Below are positions 19,806 through 30,038 of a stretch of DNA of 64,000 nt, one piece after another; positions within the stretch are counted from its first letter, which is position 1, and each line of letters begins with the position of its first letter. Made by a program: the position numbers and the translations under genes. Origin of the DNA: Ananas comosus (Eukaryota > Streptophyta > Magnoliopsida > Poales > Bromeliaceae). Location of the stretch: positions 18,057 to 82,056 of the forward strand of contig NW_017893416.1 in assembly GCF_001540865.1 (NCBI RefSeq), read 5' to 3'. Below the pieces are notes generated by a model. The model was not told the DNA's origin. It worked only from the letters and a program-made list of their open reading frames with translations, and did no database searches.

Positions 19806-21583
19806 TGTCATGCCCCGCGACCGTCAATTTGGTCGGTTCGGGTACATCGATCAGACGCCAAACGGACAGAGCCTCCCCTATCCGCCCAAGGCTAAACAAC
19901 CACAATCATGTACAATAAGTTGCCCAGGTAAACTTAAACAACATACATGAAGCATTGCGAGTACTAATACAAGCAACGAGCGAGAGAGAAAGTTCTAGCT
20001 ATTACATTTCATTTAACATTTTACATAATTGATTTACATTTTCATCTCCCAAAATGTATACAAGTTCTGCTCAAGATACAAGGTAGCTCCCCAATATATA
20101 CATCACATATCACCAATGTACACGAGGGTACTCTAATGCAAAATGAAAAGCTGCTAGCTAACTAGGGCGCTATGCCCGTACCGCGGTCCTCGCCCGGTCC
20201 GCTCGAACTCGGCCCTGCAACAAAGTGAGGTGAGAACTATTGTCCATAGTTCCCAGTGGGTTCGGCCGCCGACTCCGCCGATCTTCCCACTAGGTCTAAG
20301 CAGGCATAAGCAGATAGATAGATATATGGAAACAACTACTACAAAGGAATAGAATATGCAAGTAAACTACTATGTCTTCAAATGATAGGAAATGTATGAA
20401 GTGTCCATCTAGTAACAAAATCTACTATCATGCTAGTATGCTTCAACATCGTCATGGATATAGATATGAACATAGCTATGTAATCTACTAACGTATCACT
20501 ATGTCTACTAATGGGATGAATGCAATTCTACTATGTCATTCAAATTCATTACCCAATCAACTTGGCTAGCCCGAAGGTTCACCCCGACTCATCTCTTAAT
20601 CTCATAGGTGAGGAGAATCTACACTCGCACACCGAGACCGTCTACGGGACAACTACGTCTGCCCCTATCGTGAAGTACTCCGGAGACCACTACTTGGGTG
20701 GAGTGACCACGTCAAGTGTAAACAGACAAGTGAGTATGACCCAATCCTCACAAGAGGATACCCTATCTACAAGGGTTATAGTGCTTCTACCGCACAAGTT
20801 CCAAGTTCACAACTCGAGAATCGGGATATCCACTATCCCTATGTTCAAATGCCACAGTGCTCTACTACACTAGATTCGAATGCCACTCATTCATGTCATA
20901 TGCTATTAGTGTCTCAACTACACTAGTTTACATGCCACTCATTCATGTTATAGTGCCTCTACCACACTAATTCAATGTCCATTGTTATCATCATCTCAAG
21001 TTCAGGTTAATCACTTATCTCGTCACTATAGGATTCCATGTCACAAGACCTAATCCTCATACGCCCTAGGTTCATGTGTCAAGCTCACAATGCTACACTA
21101 CTAAGGAGGCATGCAAGGAAATAGAAGTGGAACTACACTAATCATCCTATAATGCATAAGTAACAACAAGTGAGAAATATGATCAACAATGTAATTGAGA
21201 CATAGGAGGAAGTTCAACTGCTTCAAGATGACACCCCCCACCTTCTGGTGATGCCACGAAGCTAGACTCCAAATTTCGCGACTATCCGCCGCCTATTTCT
21301 TCTGACTGCGGCAAACGAAGCCAAAAACAGGCTTTTCTTCAATATCTTCGCGCAGACTCGACGGATCGCCGAACCGAGTTCAACAGCGTGCTCAACTACC
21401 TAGCAATTAGGGTTAAAAGAGATCAATTCCTACTTTGGATCTCATTGGGACAAAACCCTCTTTGGAGCCCTAGATTGCTACAATTGCAAGAATACACCAA
21501 CAAAACCTTAGATTCAAGCAATTAGCAACCTACTAGCATCTTAGGGTTCACTTAAAACCAATTCTAGAGCTTAAAACCCAAGC
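19806..21583 (-). repeat. 5' LTR of truncated chromovirus, head missing
   Basis: Contains the LTR end, the GGACAG-type hairpin, the CCGCGG block, the CCCACTGGG-GAACTAT hairpin block (20225-20300) and the GGGTGTCAT block (21225). It is cut at 21583/21584 by another LTR end, so its ACCGGT region is absent. Confidence 0.8.
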
Positions 21584-22128
21584 TGTCACGCCCCGGGACC
21601 GATGCCAATTTGGCCCGACCCGAGCACGTCAAACAGACGCCGAACGGACAGAGTTTCCCCTATCCGCCCAAGGCTCATCACATGTACATTTTCATCAATA
21701 GAGAAAAGCACTAGCGGAAACATACACAAACGGCTTACACGAGGGTAAGCAATAGCCATTAGTGAAAGAAAAAGGAAACTAAACATTCAACTGGTACTAT
21801 GATTCATTTTGATCATATACATTGCATTCATTACATCATTTCATCATTTCTTTTACATCACATTTACCTCAAAATGAACATTACATTCTTTTCTTTACTT
21901 TGCTTTATACATCAACATCTTAAATCATCAAATACAAAAGATGATCATAAGGTACTTTACTACAAAATGAAATCCAACATTGGTGGCCTCTGACTAAGGC
22001 GCGATACCTTTACCGCGGTCGCTCGCCGGCTCGCTCGGTCCCGGCTCTGTGGAAATAGTGGGGTGAGAACTACAACAAAGTTCCCAGTGGGTTCGGCCTC
22101 AACATCACCGACTTTCCCACTAGGACTA
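21584..22128 (-). mobile_element. LTR tail fragment, minus strand
   Basis: Begins at the LTR end (TGTCACGCCCC on the plus strand) and runs to the CCTAGTGGGAA block, then abuts the head of a plus-strand LTR at 22129. Its closest relative in the window is the tail at 56330-56906. Confidence 0.78.
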
Positions 22129-24824
22129 TGTAATACACTGAACTTTCGCAAATTGCAGAGTTCGAGTGTGTGGATTGAAGTGTGGATCTATCCTACATGT
22201 TCTAAATGGTTAGAACAAGTTTTTGGATAAGTTAGAGGATGATTGGATTGCTAAAAGTGAGAAATTGCATTGGTCTGCGAAAATCAGCAATTTTCTGCTT
22301 GTTGTACCGGTACAGCCATCACCTTGTACCGGTACAAGCTGGCAGATTCGTGGCAGCAAGGTTAGTTTTGTAATTTCACACTTGATCCCTATCTTTATGA
22401 CCCCTGCACGACCCCAGGAGCTCAGGGGAGTATGCTGGAGCTCAGAGCAAGGTTCTCCCACCTTCCTTACTCTCTCTCTCTAGGGTTTTTTCTCTCTCTA
22501 CAAAGAATTCGCCGATTTCGCTCGTTTCCGTCGCATCGCGTGTTCTTCGCTGGTTGCGAGCATTGTGGAGCCCTTGTGGACGTGTGAGGGAGTGTTTTGG
22601 ATAGGTTTTCGCAGCCCTGGATCAGCAGGTCACTGGTTGGAAGCCTAAGAAGGTAATCGACTTACTTTTGTCGTTATCGACGTTCTATTCGTCGATTTGA
22701 GTAGCGATTTCGGATTTTTGCTCTTGGCTGTGCTAGACTGAGTTTTCAGCAATTAAAGTTGGATTATTTAGTTGTGAATTGAGCTCCTTAGACTAGGGAT
22801 AAGCTTCTTTGAAGGTTAATTAGGATAATTAGCCATTTATGAAGCTATTTCGGACTATACACGGTTTATGCGATCAAATTGATGCAGTTTTGTACGTTGA
22901 CTTCGCAGCAGGTCTTCGAGCCTCGTTGAGCTAAACGTGTACTCGTTGAAGCTGGTTTGGAAGTTGTTCTACCCTAAGGTAAGTAAGAATTTCAGTTAGG
23001 AAGCCGAAATTGCAAGATTCCGACCATAATTGCTATTATTGATGAGTTTGATGTCGTTTCGGAATTGTTCGCAGCGAGAGGGTGTTTGACCCTTGGACCA
23101 CCTTCGTTTGGCCTTGGAGGGCCTTTTGGAAGCTTAACGTGAGGTATTGATCTAAGCCAAAACAGGGATTTAAGCTATTCCTATGTATTAAGTGCAATTG
23201 CGCCGAAATTGGACATTTCAATCGTGATTTGATCCGATCTTTGTGCTTCGTGTTCAGCAGGATTGAGACCTAGTGGAGCTGATCCTTGAGACTTCTTGGA
23301 CTGATTTGGAGCCTAATACTAGGTGGGTTTGACCTAACCAGAGCAAGTGAAGCCCCCTATGTTCTATATGTATTATAGACGTGGTTAATTATATGCCTAT
23401 GTGATTGTTAAAGGGCTCGGAATTCGTCATCATGACGTTTATCATATGTGGAATGAGCGTTCATGCACAAAAGTACTCATGCATTAAAGTATTCTTGTTT
23501 AGTTCAGTAGAACAATCAGGAGATCAGTTTCTTATGTTTCTATGATATAGAGAACATATATACATGAAAGTTTTCCTATTCATATTCAATACAGTTGAAG
23601 GGATTATGAACAAGTGTAGGATGCACTTTAAAGTAGAGAACAATGATATTCTCCTGACTCTCATATAGAGAACTATGACATGCTCATGACTATGTTGGTA
23701 GCGCCATACTAGTGGAAAGATTATAATGCTATGTGATTTAGCTTTACCCTTACATGTTTACAATCTAGTGGATACTAACTTTTGTTACTATTTGTGTATT
23801 GATATTCCGATCAGAGAATCGAGGGTTCTAAACTTTGTATGTGAAAATATGAAAATTGAGACATGTGGATAATGGACTTTGCTTGCTTGCCATCGTGCTC
23901 ATTCGCACATGCTTGTGAGGGTAGCTCCCTACAAGCCGGCACTCCGGAGTTGGCCTACGCGACAGTTGCGCGCCCGTGCGGGACTGGGTGCCGAAGTGGA
24001 TTGCCGTGGGGAGTGCATACTACCACGGGGCCATTAGGTGCGGCGCAAGCTGGACTACCTTGAGTAGGTCCCTGTGAATGAAAGGAAAGAGCTAAAGGAA
24101 ATTGGACAGTAATGAATGATTACCAGTTACAGTGTACAGTAGTTACTTACACATTTATGCTTTTGTTCATGCTTATAGTAGTTTCTATGCTTCTATTAAT
24201 CAATTGATTCATTACTGTTGAGACTGTGATTACATGTTGTTTACATGGTCATTAATTGTTAGCATTAAAAATATATCATGCAAACTACTGCTTTTATTTT
24301 CATTTAGTACATCATGAGCCTAGTGGTGTAATTCGCCGAGGCTGGCGGCTTACCCACTGGGAACTATTGTTAATAGTTCTCACGCCCTTTTTATGGTTGT
24401 TTTTACAGAGCCATCTACAGGAGAGGCTAGGGATCGTGGCAAGGGAGTCGCGCCTAGCTAGGCACTACTAGGAGCGTGCTAGTCGATCACCTTGTTACTC
24501 GGGCTACGGCCGAGGGTGATGTCCTTATGTATAGAGAGACTACCATTGTACCTTCTTTTTGTATACCCAGTATTGTATATCTACTATATGGATCAGATAC
24601 TTTAGTTGTGATACTCATCTTTTGGGTTGAGATTTCTGGACTATACTCCTTTACTCTATTGTTGATAGTATTGTTGACTGGTACTTTGCTCTGATATTGG
24701 GATAGAATTCTTTTATGATCTTCTTCTTCTCGACTTGCTTGGTTGTAGACGCCTTATATACTGCAGGTGTATGGCGGGTCTGTGCACGTACCGGTTATGC
24801 TTCCGCTGGTATCCGGGCGTGACA
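22129..24824 (+). mobile_element. full-length LTR (TGTAATACACTG family), apparently solo
   Basis: Starts TGTAATACACTGAAC and ends CGGGCGTGACA, 2696 bp. It contains a GTACCGGTAC pair (22304, 22326), a short CT tract (22470-22500), the ACTCCGGAGT block (23941) and the GAACTATT-AATAGTTC hairpin (about 24360). A second member of the family lies at 46867-49497. The immediate 5-bp flanks (GACTA and CCAAG) do not match, so it was rearranged after insertion or is one LTR of a lost element. Confidence 0.82.
22304..22335 (+). promoter_or_regulatory. GTACCGGTAC pair, 22-bp spacing
   Basis: Two 10-bp palindromes GTACCGGTAC start at 22304 and 22326, with CAGCCATCACCTT-like sequence between them, upstream of the CT tract. 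Confidence 0.6.
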
Positions 24825-26536
24825 CCAAGCGAGGACACTCTACAACTAGGGTCAATAACCCAATCCAATCCTCTCCAAGTGAGGAGGCTCTACCACTAGA
24901 GTCAATAACCCAATCGAATCCTCTCCAAGTGAGGACGCCCTACACTAGGGTCAACGACTATCGCGGAATCATCGGTTCCCGACATTCATGCAATGCTATT
25001 TAGTTTTCTAAATTCATTGTTCACAAGGCATTTTCTAAGGGATCCACCTATCCCTAGGTCCATCGACCTCTAGTGTTATTTACACTACATTAATGCCACT
25101 CGTTATCATTCAATGTTTGGATGCCACTCGTTTGTTCTTTAACAATAACACTACTTTCTATGTCATCAATACCCCCATCGGGTTCATCTCTTTTCTTTCG
25201 CACCATAGGATTCACGTCTCGACCCAATCCTCACCTATCTAAGTTACCAAGCGTTCCAAGTACACTAGGTTATCAATTAGAAAGCATAAGGAATGGAGCT
25301 ACTATGCAATCCTACAATGCAACATGAAGAGATGAGATTAAATGCAATCTAAGACATAGAAAGGAGTTCGAAAGTTTCGGATGACACCCCCCACCTTTTT
25401 ATCGATGTAGAGGCTTTGGAAATTCTTCTCGGCGAGCTTCGCAAAAAGGCTTTAGCCTTCCTCGCCCGAATCAACACTAGCCCGGCCCGATTTTGCCGAG
25501 AACTTCACGTCGGTTCGCCGAATGCCAAAATCGACTTCGCCCCCGCGTTTTGGGACCTATCAATAGGGTTTCCAAGGCTTCAAATGAGATCAATCTCATA
25601 CATTTACAAAAACCTCATTTTGGAACCCTAGATTTGCACCTATAGCAAATCACCCCATAAATCCCTAGATTCTTGGGATTGATCTATTTAGAAGCTTGCT
25701 TAGGGTCCATTTGACCCATTCCAAGGCATAAAACCCAAAAACCCTAAGTTCTAGAAGCTAGGGTTTAGTAGCTTACCTCAAGAGCTACTCCAATGGGAAG
25801 AGGAGAGGGAGTTGGAGGTGCTCAAAGCCTTCCTCTTGATCTCCTTCTTCTTCTCCTTCCTTATCTTCCTCTTCTTTTCCTTCCTCTCCTTCTTGTTCTT
25901 CTTCTCCTTCTTTCCTTTCTAGAGAGAGAGAGAGCAAGAGAGAAATGAGAGTGAGAGAGAGGAAATGAGAGAGTGTGAGGGAGAGAGAGGGCTCAGCCCA
26001 CTCAAATAAATGCCATTTTGCACAAAAGCCCCTCAACTTTCACCCCTGTGCACTGCCCTTACTGGGCAGTTTTCGCGCGGAGGGACCGGTCTCCCCGACT
26101 TGGGACCGGTCCCCGAGAGCTTCCCTCAGGCGCACGTGTTCGGGAACCGGTCTCTCCCCAGGAGACCGGTCCTCGGGAGACCGGTCCTCACCTGAGAGAC
26201 CGGTCCCCGAGAGCTTGATTTTCAGGACTTAGCCAATTTTTGGCATCTCCCGCTGGGGCCACGTTCGGGAACCGGTCCCTCACCACCAGGGACCGGTTGC
26301 ATCACGCAACCCCGCAACACCCAGCCGAGGGAACCGGTCTCTCACCTGCAGAGACCGGTCCCCGAGAGCAACTTCTGCCCAATGATGCCATTTGCCTCAT
26401 TTGCTCTCGCGGACTCAACTCCAAGGCACTCTTTGTGCTTTGGACATTCTCAACTCCCACAAAGGGTTTACTTTCGACAATCAGTCGATCCTGGATGAAG
26501 TATAATTCTCGTATTTCGAGAATTCACTTCCTTACA
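24825..26536 (-). mobile_element. chromovirus LTR, head portion (TGTAAGGAAGTG family)
   Basis: On the minus strand it starts at 26536 with TGTAAGGAAGTGAATTC and runs through an ACCGGT cluster, the GA/CT tract (25840-25990) and the GGTGGGGGGTGTC block, into a minisatellite of about 50-bp units with CTCTCCAAGTGAGGA (24829-24960), where it stops. It interrupts a plus-strand integrase at 26537. Confidence 0.82.
26085..26359 (-). promoter_or_regulatory. ACCGGT dyad cluster in LTR
   Basis: About nine ACCGGT sites in GAGACCGGTC and GGGACCGGTC contexts, including closely paired ones at 26148-26205. It sits between the LTR head and the CT-rich tract, as in the other LTR copies. Confidence 0.6.
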
Positions 26537-27487
26537 CACACCACCTGGTCGGGCGACAGATTGGCGCAGGTATACTTGGATGAAGTTGTGAGGTTGCACG
26601 GGGTCCCAAAGTCGATCGTGTCAGATCGAGACTCCCATTTTATTTCGCTCTTTCGGAAAAGCCTGCAGGAAGCACTGGGCACACGGCTCGATTTCAACAC
26701 CGCATTTCATCCTGAGACAGATGGACAGTCGGAAAGGACTATACAAATTCTGGAGGATATGTTGCGGGCGTGTGTCATTGACTACAAGGGAAGTTGGGCA
26801 AACCATTTGAGGATGGCCGAGTTCGCCTACAATAACAGTTATCAAGCTAGCATTGGGATGGCACCGTTCGAGATCCTATATGGATGGAAGTGCCGATCCC
26901 CTATATGTTGGAACGATGTAGGTGAGCCTGCGGCATTGGGCCCAGACATATTGCGAGAGGCGGAAGAGAAGGTCCGTCTCGCTCACGAGAGGCTACTTAC
27001 GGCACAGTCGAGGCAAAAGAGCTATTCGGACAAACACCGTAGAGACTTGGAATTCGCGGTGGGCGACCGTGTTTTCTTGAAGGTTTCACCTATGAGAGGT
27101 GTGAAACGCTTCGGAGTGCGGGGAAAGCTATGTCCCCGATATATCGGGCCATTCGAAGTGTTGGAACGTGCTGAAGCGGTAGCGTACCGACTTGCATTAC
27201 CGCCGAAGCTCGATGGGGTGCATGATGTATTCCACGTTTCTAACCTTCGCAAGTATGTCCACGACCCCGAGCACGTGATGTACTATGAACCGCCGGATCT
27301 ACAAGAAGATCTAAGTTATGAAGAGTTCTCGGTAATAATTATTGCCCGAGAAGTGCGAAAATTCAGAAACCGCGAGATTCCCTATGTGAAGATTCGTTGG
27401 ACCGGTCACGACGATCGTGAGGCCACGTGGGAACTCGAGGAAACGATAAAAGTGCACTATCCTCATCTCTTTACAAAAATGCGATGA
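26537..27487 (+). pseudogene. chromovirus integrase C-terminal half with chromodomain
   Basis: The real coding part begins at 26537, where the inserted LTR ends; upstream codons of the same open frame are LTR sequence. Blocks seen are SGDRLAQVYLDEVVRLHGVP, SIVSDRDSHF (catalytic Asp), [21 protein letters not shown] (catalytic Glu), the VGDRVFLKVSP domain and the chromodomain end IPYVKIRWTGHDDREATWE. No stop breaks this part, but everything upstream (zinc region, first catalytic Asp, RT, gag) is missing. Chromodomains of this clade bias insertion toward particular chromatin. Confidence 0.9.
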
Positions 27488-27539
27488 GGTATGAGTAGAT
27501 TAAGATAATGAATTCGTTTCGAGGACGAAACTCCTTTTT

Positions 27540-27551
27540 AGGACGGGAGGA
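27540..27551 (+). other. polypurine tract
   Basis: AGGACGGGAGGA lies directly before the LTR start TGTAAGGAAG. Confidence 0.8.
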
Positions 27552-30038
27552 TGTAAGGAAGTAAATTCTCGAAATACGAGAGTTGGACTTCATCCAGAAT
27601 CGACCAAGGGTCGTGTTGGTGAGCTTTGGAAAAGCCAAAGATATTAAAATTACCAAAAGTGCATTGAAAGTCAGTCCACGAGAGCAAATAGTGCAAAATC
27701 TGCACTGGAGCAAAACTGCTCTCGGGGACCGGTCCCTGACAGGGAGGGACCGGTCCCCGAACGCGAGCCCAGTGAGAAAAGCCAAAAAATTGGCTAAGTC
27801 CTGAAATCCCAGCTCTCGGGAACCGGTCTCTCAGGAAGGAACCGGTCTCCCGAGGACCGGTCTCTCTGGGAGAGACCGGTACCCAAACGCGTGACCCGAG
27901 CTGAAGCTCTCGGGGACCGGTCCCAAGTCGGGGAGACCGGTCCCTCCGCGCGCAGAACGCCCAGTGAGGGTTGTGCACAGAGTGAAAAGTAGAGGGGGCC
28001 AGTTGGATATTGTTACAATATGAGGGCTTGTGGTACCTCTCTCTCTCTCCAAATCTCATTTCTCTCCTTCTCTCACACTCTCTTGCTCCCTCTTTCTCTC
28101 TCTAGAAAGAAAAAAGAAGGAAGAAGAAGAAGAAGAAAAGAGAAAGAAAAGAAGGAAGAAAATGAAGGAGAAGAAGAAGGAGATCAAGCAAAGAAGGCTT
28201 TGGACTTCTCCCTCTTCCTCTCTTCTCTTTTGGAGCTAACCTAGAGGTAAGCTTCTAACCCTAGCTTATGAAACTTAGGGTTTTTGGATTTTGAGCTTTG
28301 GAAATGGGGTCAAATGGACCCCTAGTAGCATTGTTGGTGGATTGAAGCTAGAGTTAGGGTTCCAAAATGCAAATGGCTTGATGGGAACCCTAGGGGACCA
28401 AAATAGGGTTTTTGGTAAAGTATGAGATTGATTTCATTTAAGGCCTTGTAAACCTAATTGCTAGGTAATGAAACGCGGGGGCGAAGTCGGAATTTCGATT
28501 CATTGAGCGGGTCAAGAGCTATCGGTAAAACAAGGCCGATTGAGCATCATTTGGACCAAGAAGACCGAGGCTTTGTCGTAAAGGACGCCGAAGCGCATTT
28601 CTGAAGCCTCCATACCCTTAAGAGGTGGGGGGTGTCATCCCGAAGCAACCGGATTTCCTTTTATGCCTAAGTTAATTTTATTCATCATATGTTGATTGTG
28701 CATTATAGGATTAGTAGAAGTATATTTCCATTCCTTGCATGCTTACTTAGTAGTGTAGCGGTATAGACTTAACTCTTGGACTAGGGAGGCATGAGGATTG
28801 GGTCTTGAGACAAAGAATCCTATAGTGGCAAAAGTGATGAACTTGGACATAGCCTAGTAGAGGGGCATTTAACTAGTGTAGTAGAAACACTAAACTTGAA
28901 CGAGTGGCATGTCAACTAGTAGAAAACTTATTACAATGATCGAACGAGTGGTATCGAGTCTAGTGTAGTAAACATGACATGGTTCTAGGGACAGTAGAGA
29001 TCCCAGCATCTAGGATGCATTGTATATTGTGCAGCAGAGGCACATTGACCCTAGTAGACAGGGTATCCTCTTGTGAGGATTGGATCATACTCACTAGTCT
29101 ATTTTTGCTTGTCGGTGGTCGCTCCAACGAGGCACGAGTCTTCGGAGTACTTCACTAGGGGCAGACGTAGTTGTCCCGCAAACGGTCTCGGTGTCCGAGT
29201 ACAGTTTCTCCTCACCTATGAGATTGAGAGTGAGTCGAGGGTTAACCTTCGGGTTAACCAAGTAAATTGGGTAATAAACATGAAATGTATAGTAGACTTA
29301 CATTATTACCTTGAGTAGACATAGTATGTGTTATAGTTTGCATTACTATGTACTTTTATATACTCATGACATGATACTAGCATGATAGTAGTTGTTTCAT
29401 TCATTCTTATCCTTGATGGCATGATAGAGTAGTTGCAGTTCATTTCCTTAAATATCTATCTATCTCTCTATCTGTGCTAGCTTAGACCTAGTGGGAAAAC
29501 CGGCAGCGTCGGCGGCCGAACCCACTGGGAACTATATTTATATAGTTCTCACCCCGTGTGGTTTTGGGGTATAGGTACACATAGAGGCGAGTCGAGCAAG
29601 GACCGCGGCAAGGGCATAAGGCCCTAAGTGAGCTTAGTTAGTAGCTTTTCCTTTATGCACTAGAGTACCCTCGTGTACTAGATGATGTTTTGGATAGTTA
29701 TTGGAGAGCTACTTGTATTTTGAGGAAAACATGTATTCACATTTTGAAAAATGAAAATGTAATATATTCAAATAATGTAAATGTTGAATGGTTGTAATAG
29801 TTGGACTATCTCTCTTTATACACTCGTATATTTACTTGTGGTTCTTGCTCTTAGTTATAGTGCACTTGTGTGCATCGTATCGATCATGTATGTTATTTAA
29901 GCCTTCCCTGGGCGCTTATCTGTACATGATCTAGTTGTTTTGCCTTGGTCGGACAGGAGAGGTGCTGTCCGTTCGGCGGTCCGTCCGGCGCGCCCGAACC
30001 GTGCCAAATTGGTAGTGGATTCGGGGCGGGGCGTGACA
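27552..30038 (+). repeat. 3' LTR, complete
   Basis: 2487 bp from TGTAAGGAAGTAAATTC to GGCGTGACA. Contains in order the ACCGGT cluster, CCCAGTGAGGG, a CT then GA tract (28040-28180), AAACCCTAG-type sequence, the GGTGGGGGGTGTCAT block (28625), a CTAT microsatellite (29457-29472), the GAACTATA-TATAGTTC hairpin (29529-29548), the CCGCGG block and the terminal GGACAG-CTGTCC hairpin. It belongs to the integrase fragment just upstream. Confidence 0.9.
27728..27941 (+). promoter_or_regulatory. ACCGGT dyad cluster in LTR
   Basis: Eight ACCGGT sites in pairs such as GGACCGGTCCCTG followed by CAGGGAGGGACCGGTCC. The arms of each pair are complementary beyond the hexamer, so a hairpin of 12 or more base pairs can form. 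Confidence 0.62.

Larger units (their letters stand above)
18021..21583 (-). mobile_element. truncated chromovirus: 5' LTR, gag, stub of 3' LTR
   Basis: On the minus strand a partial 5' LTR (21583 down to 19806) is followed by a primer site, a gag frame (19441 down) and then, directly, the last 160 bp of a 3' LTR (18180-18021). All of pol and most of the 3' LTR are deleted at the junction near 18181. The two LTR tails differ at about a dozen of 160 positions, so the insertion is old. Confidence 0.82.

Noticed and set aside
22124..24829. Target duplication for the LTR 22129-24824
   Set aside because: Immediate flanks GACTA and CCAAG do not match; the apparent CCAAGC match pairs with 21578-21583 instead and is treated separately.
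26240..26536. N-terminal 99 codons of a 415-codon open frame ending at 27487
   Set aside because: These codons are the antisense of an LTR ACCGGT cluster that happens to be open in frame with the integrase; only 26537-27487 is pol.
28020..28244. Lys/Glu-rich frames at LTR CT/GA tracts (also near 26000, 31650, 36300, 52250, 54750)
   Set aside because: The tract is a pyrimidine-to-purine repeat present in all LTRs of the group; translations are incidental.
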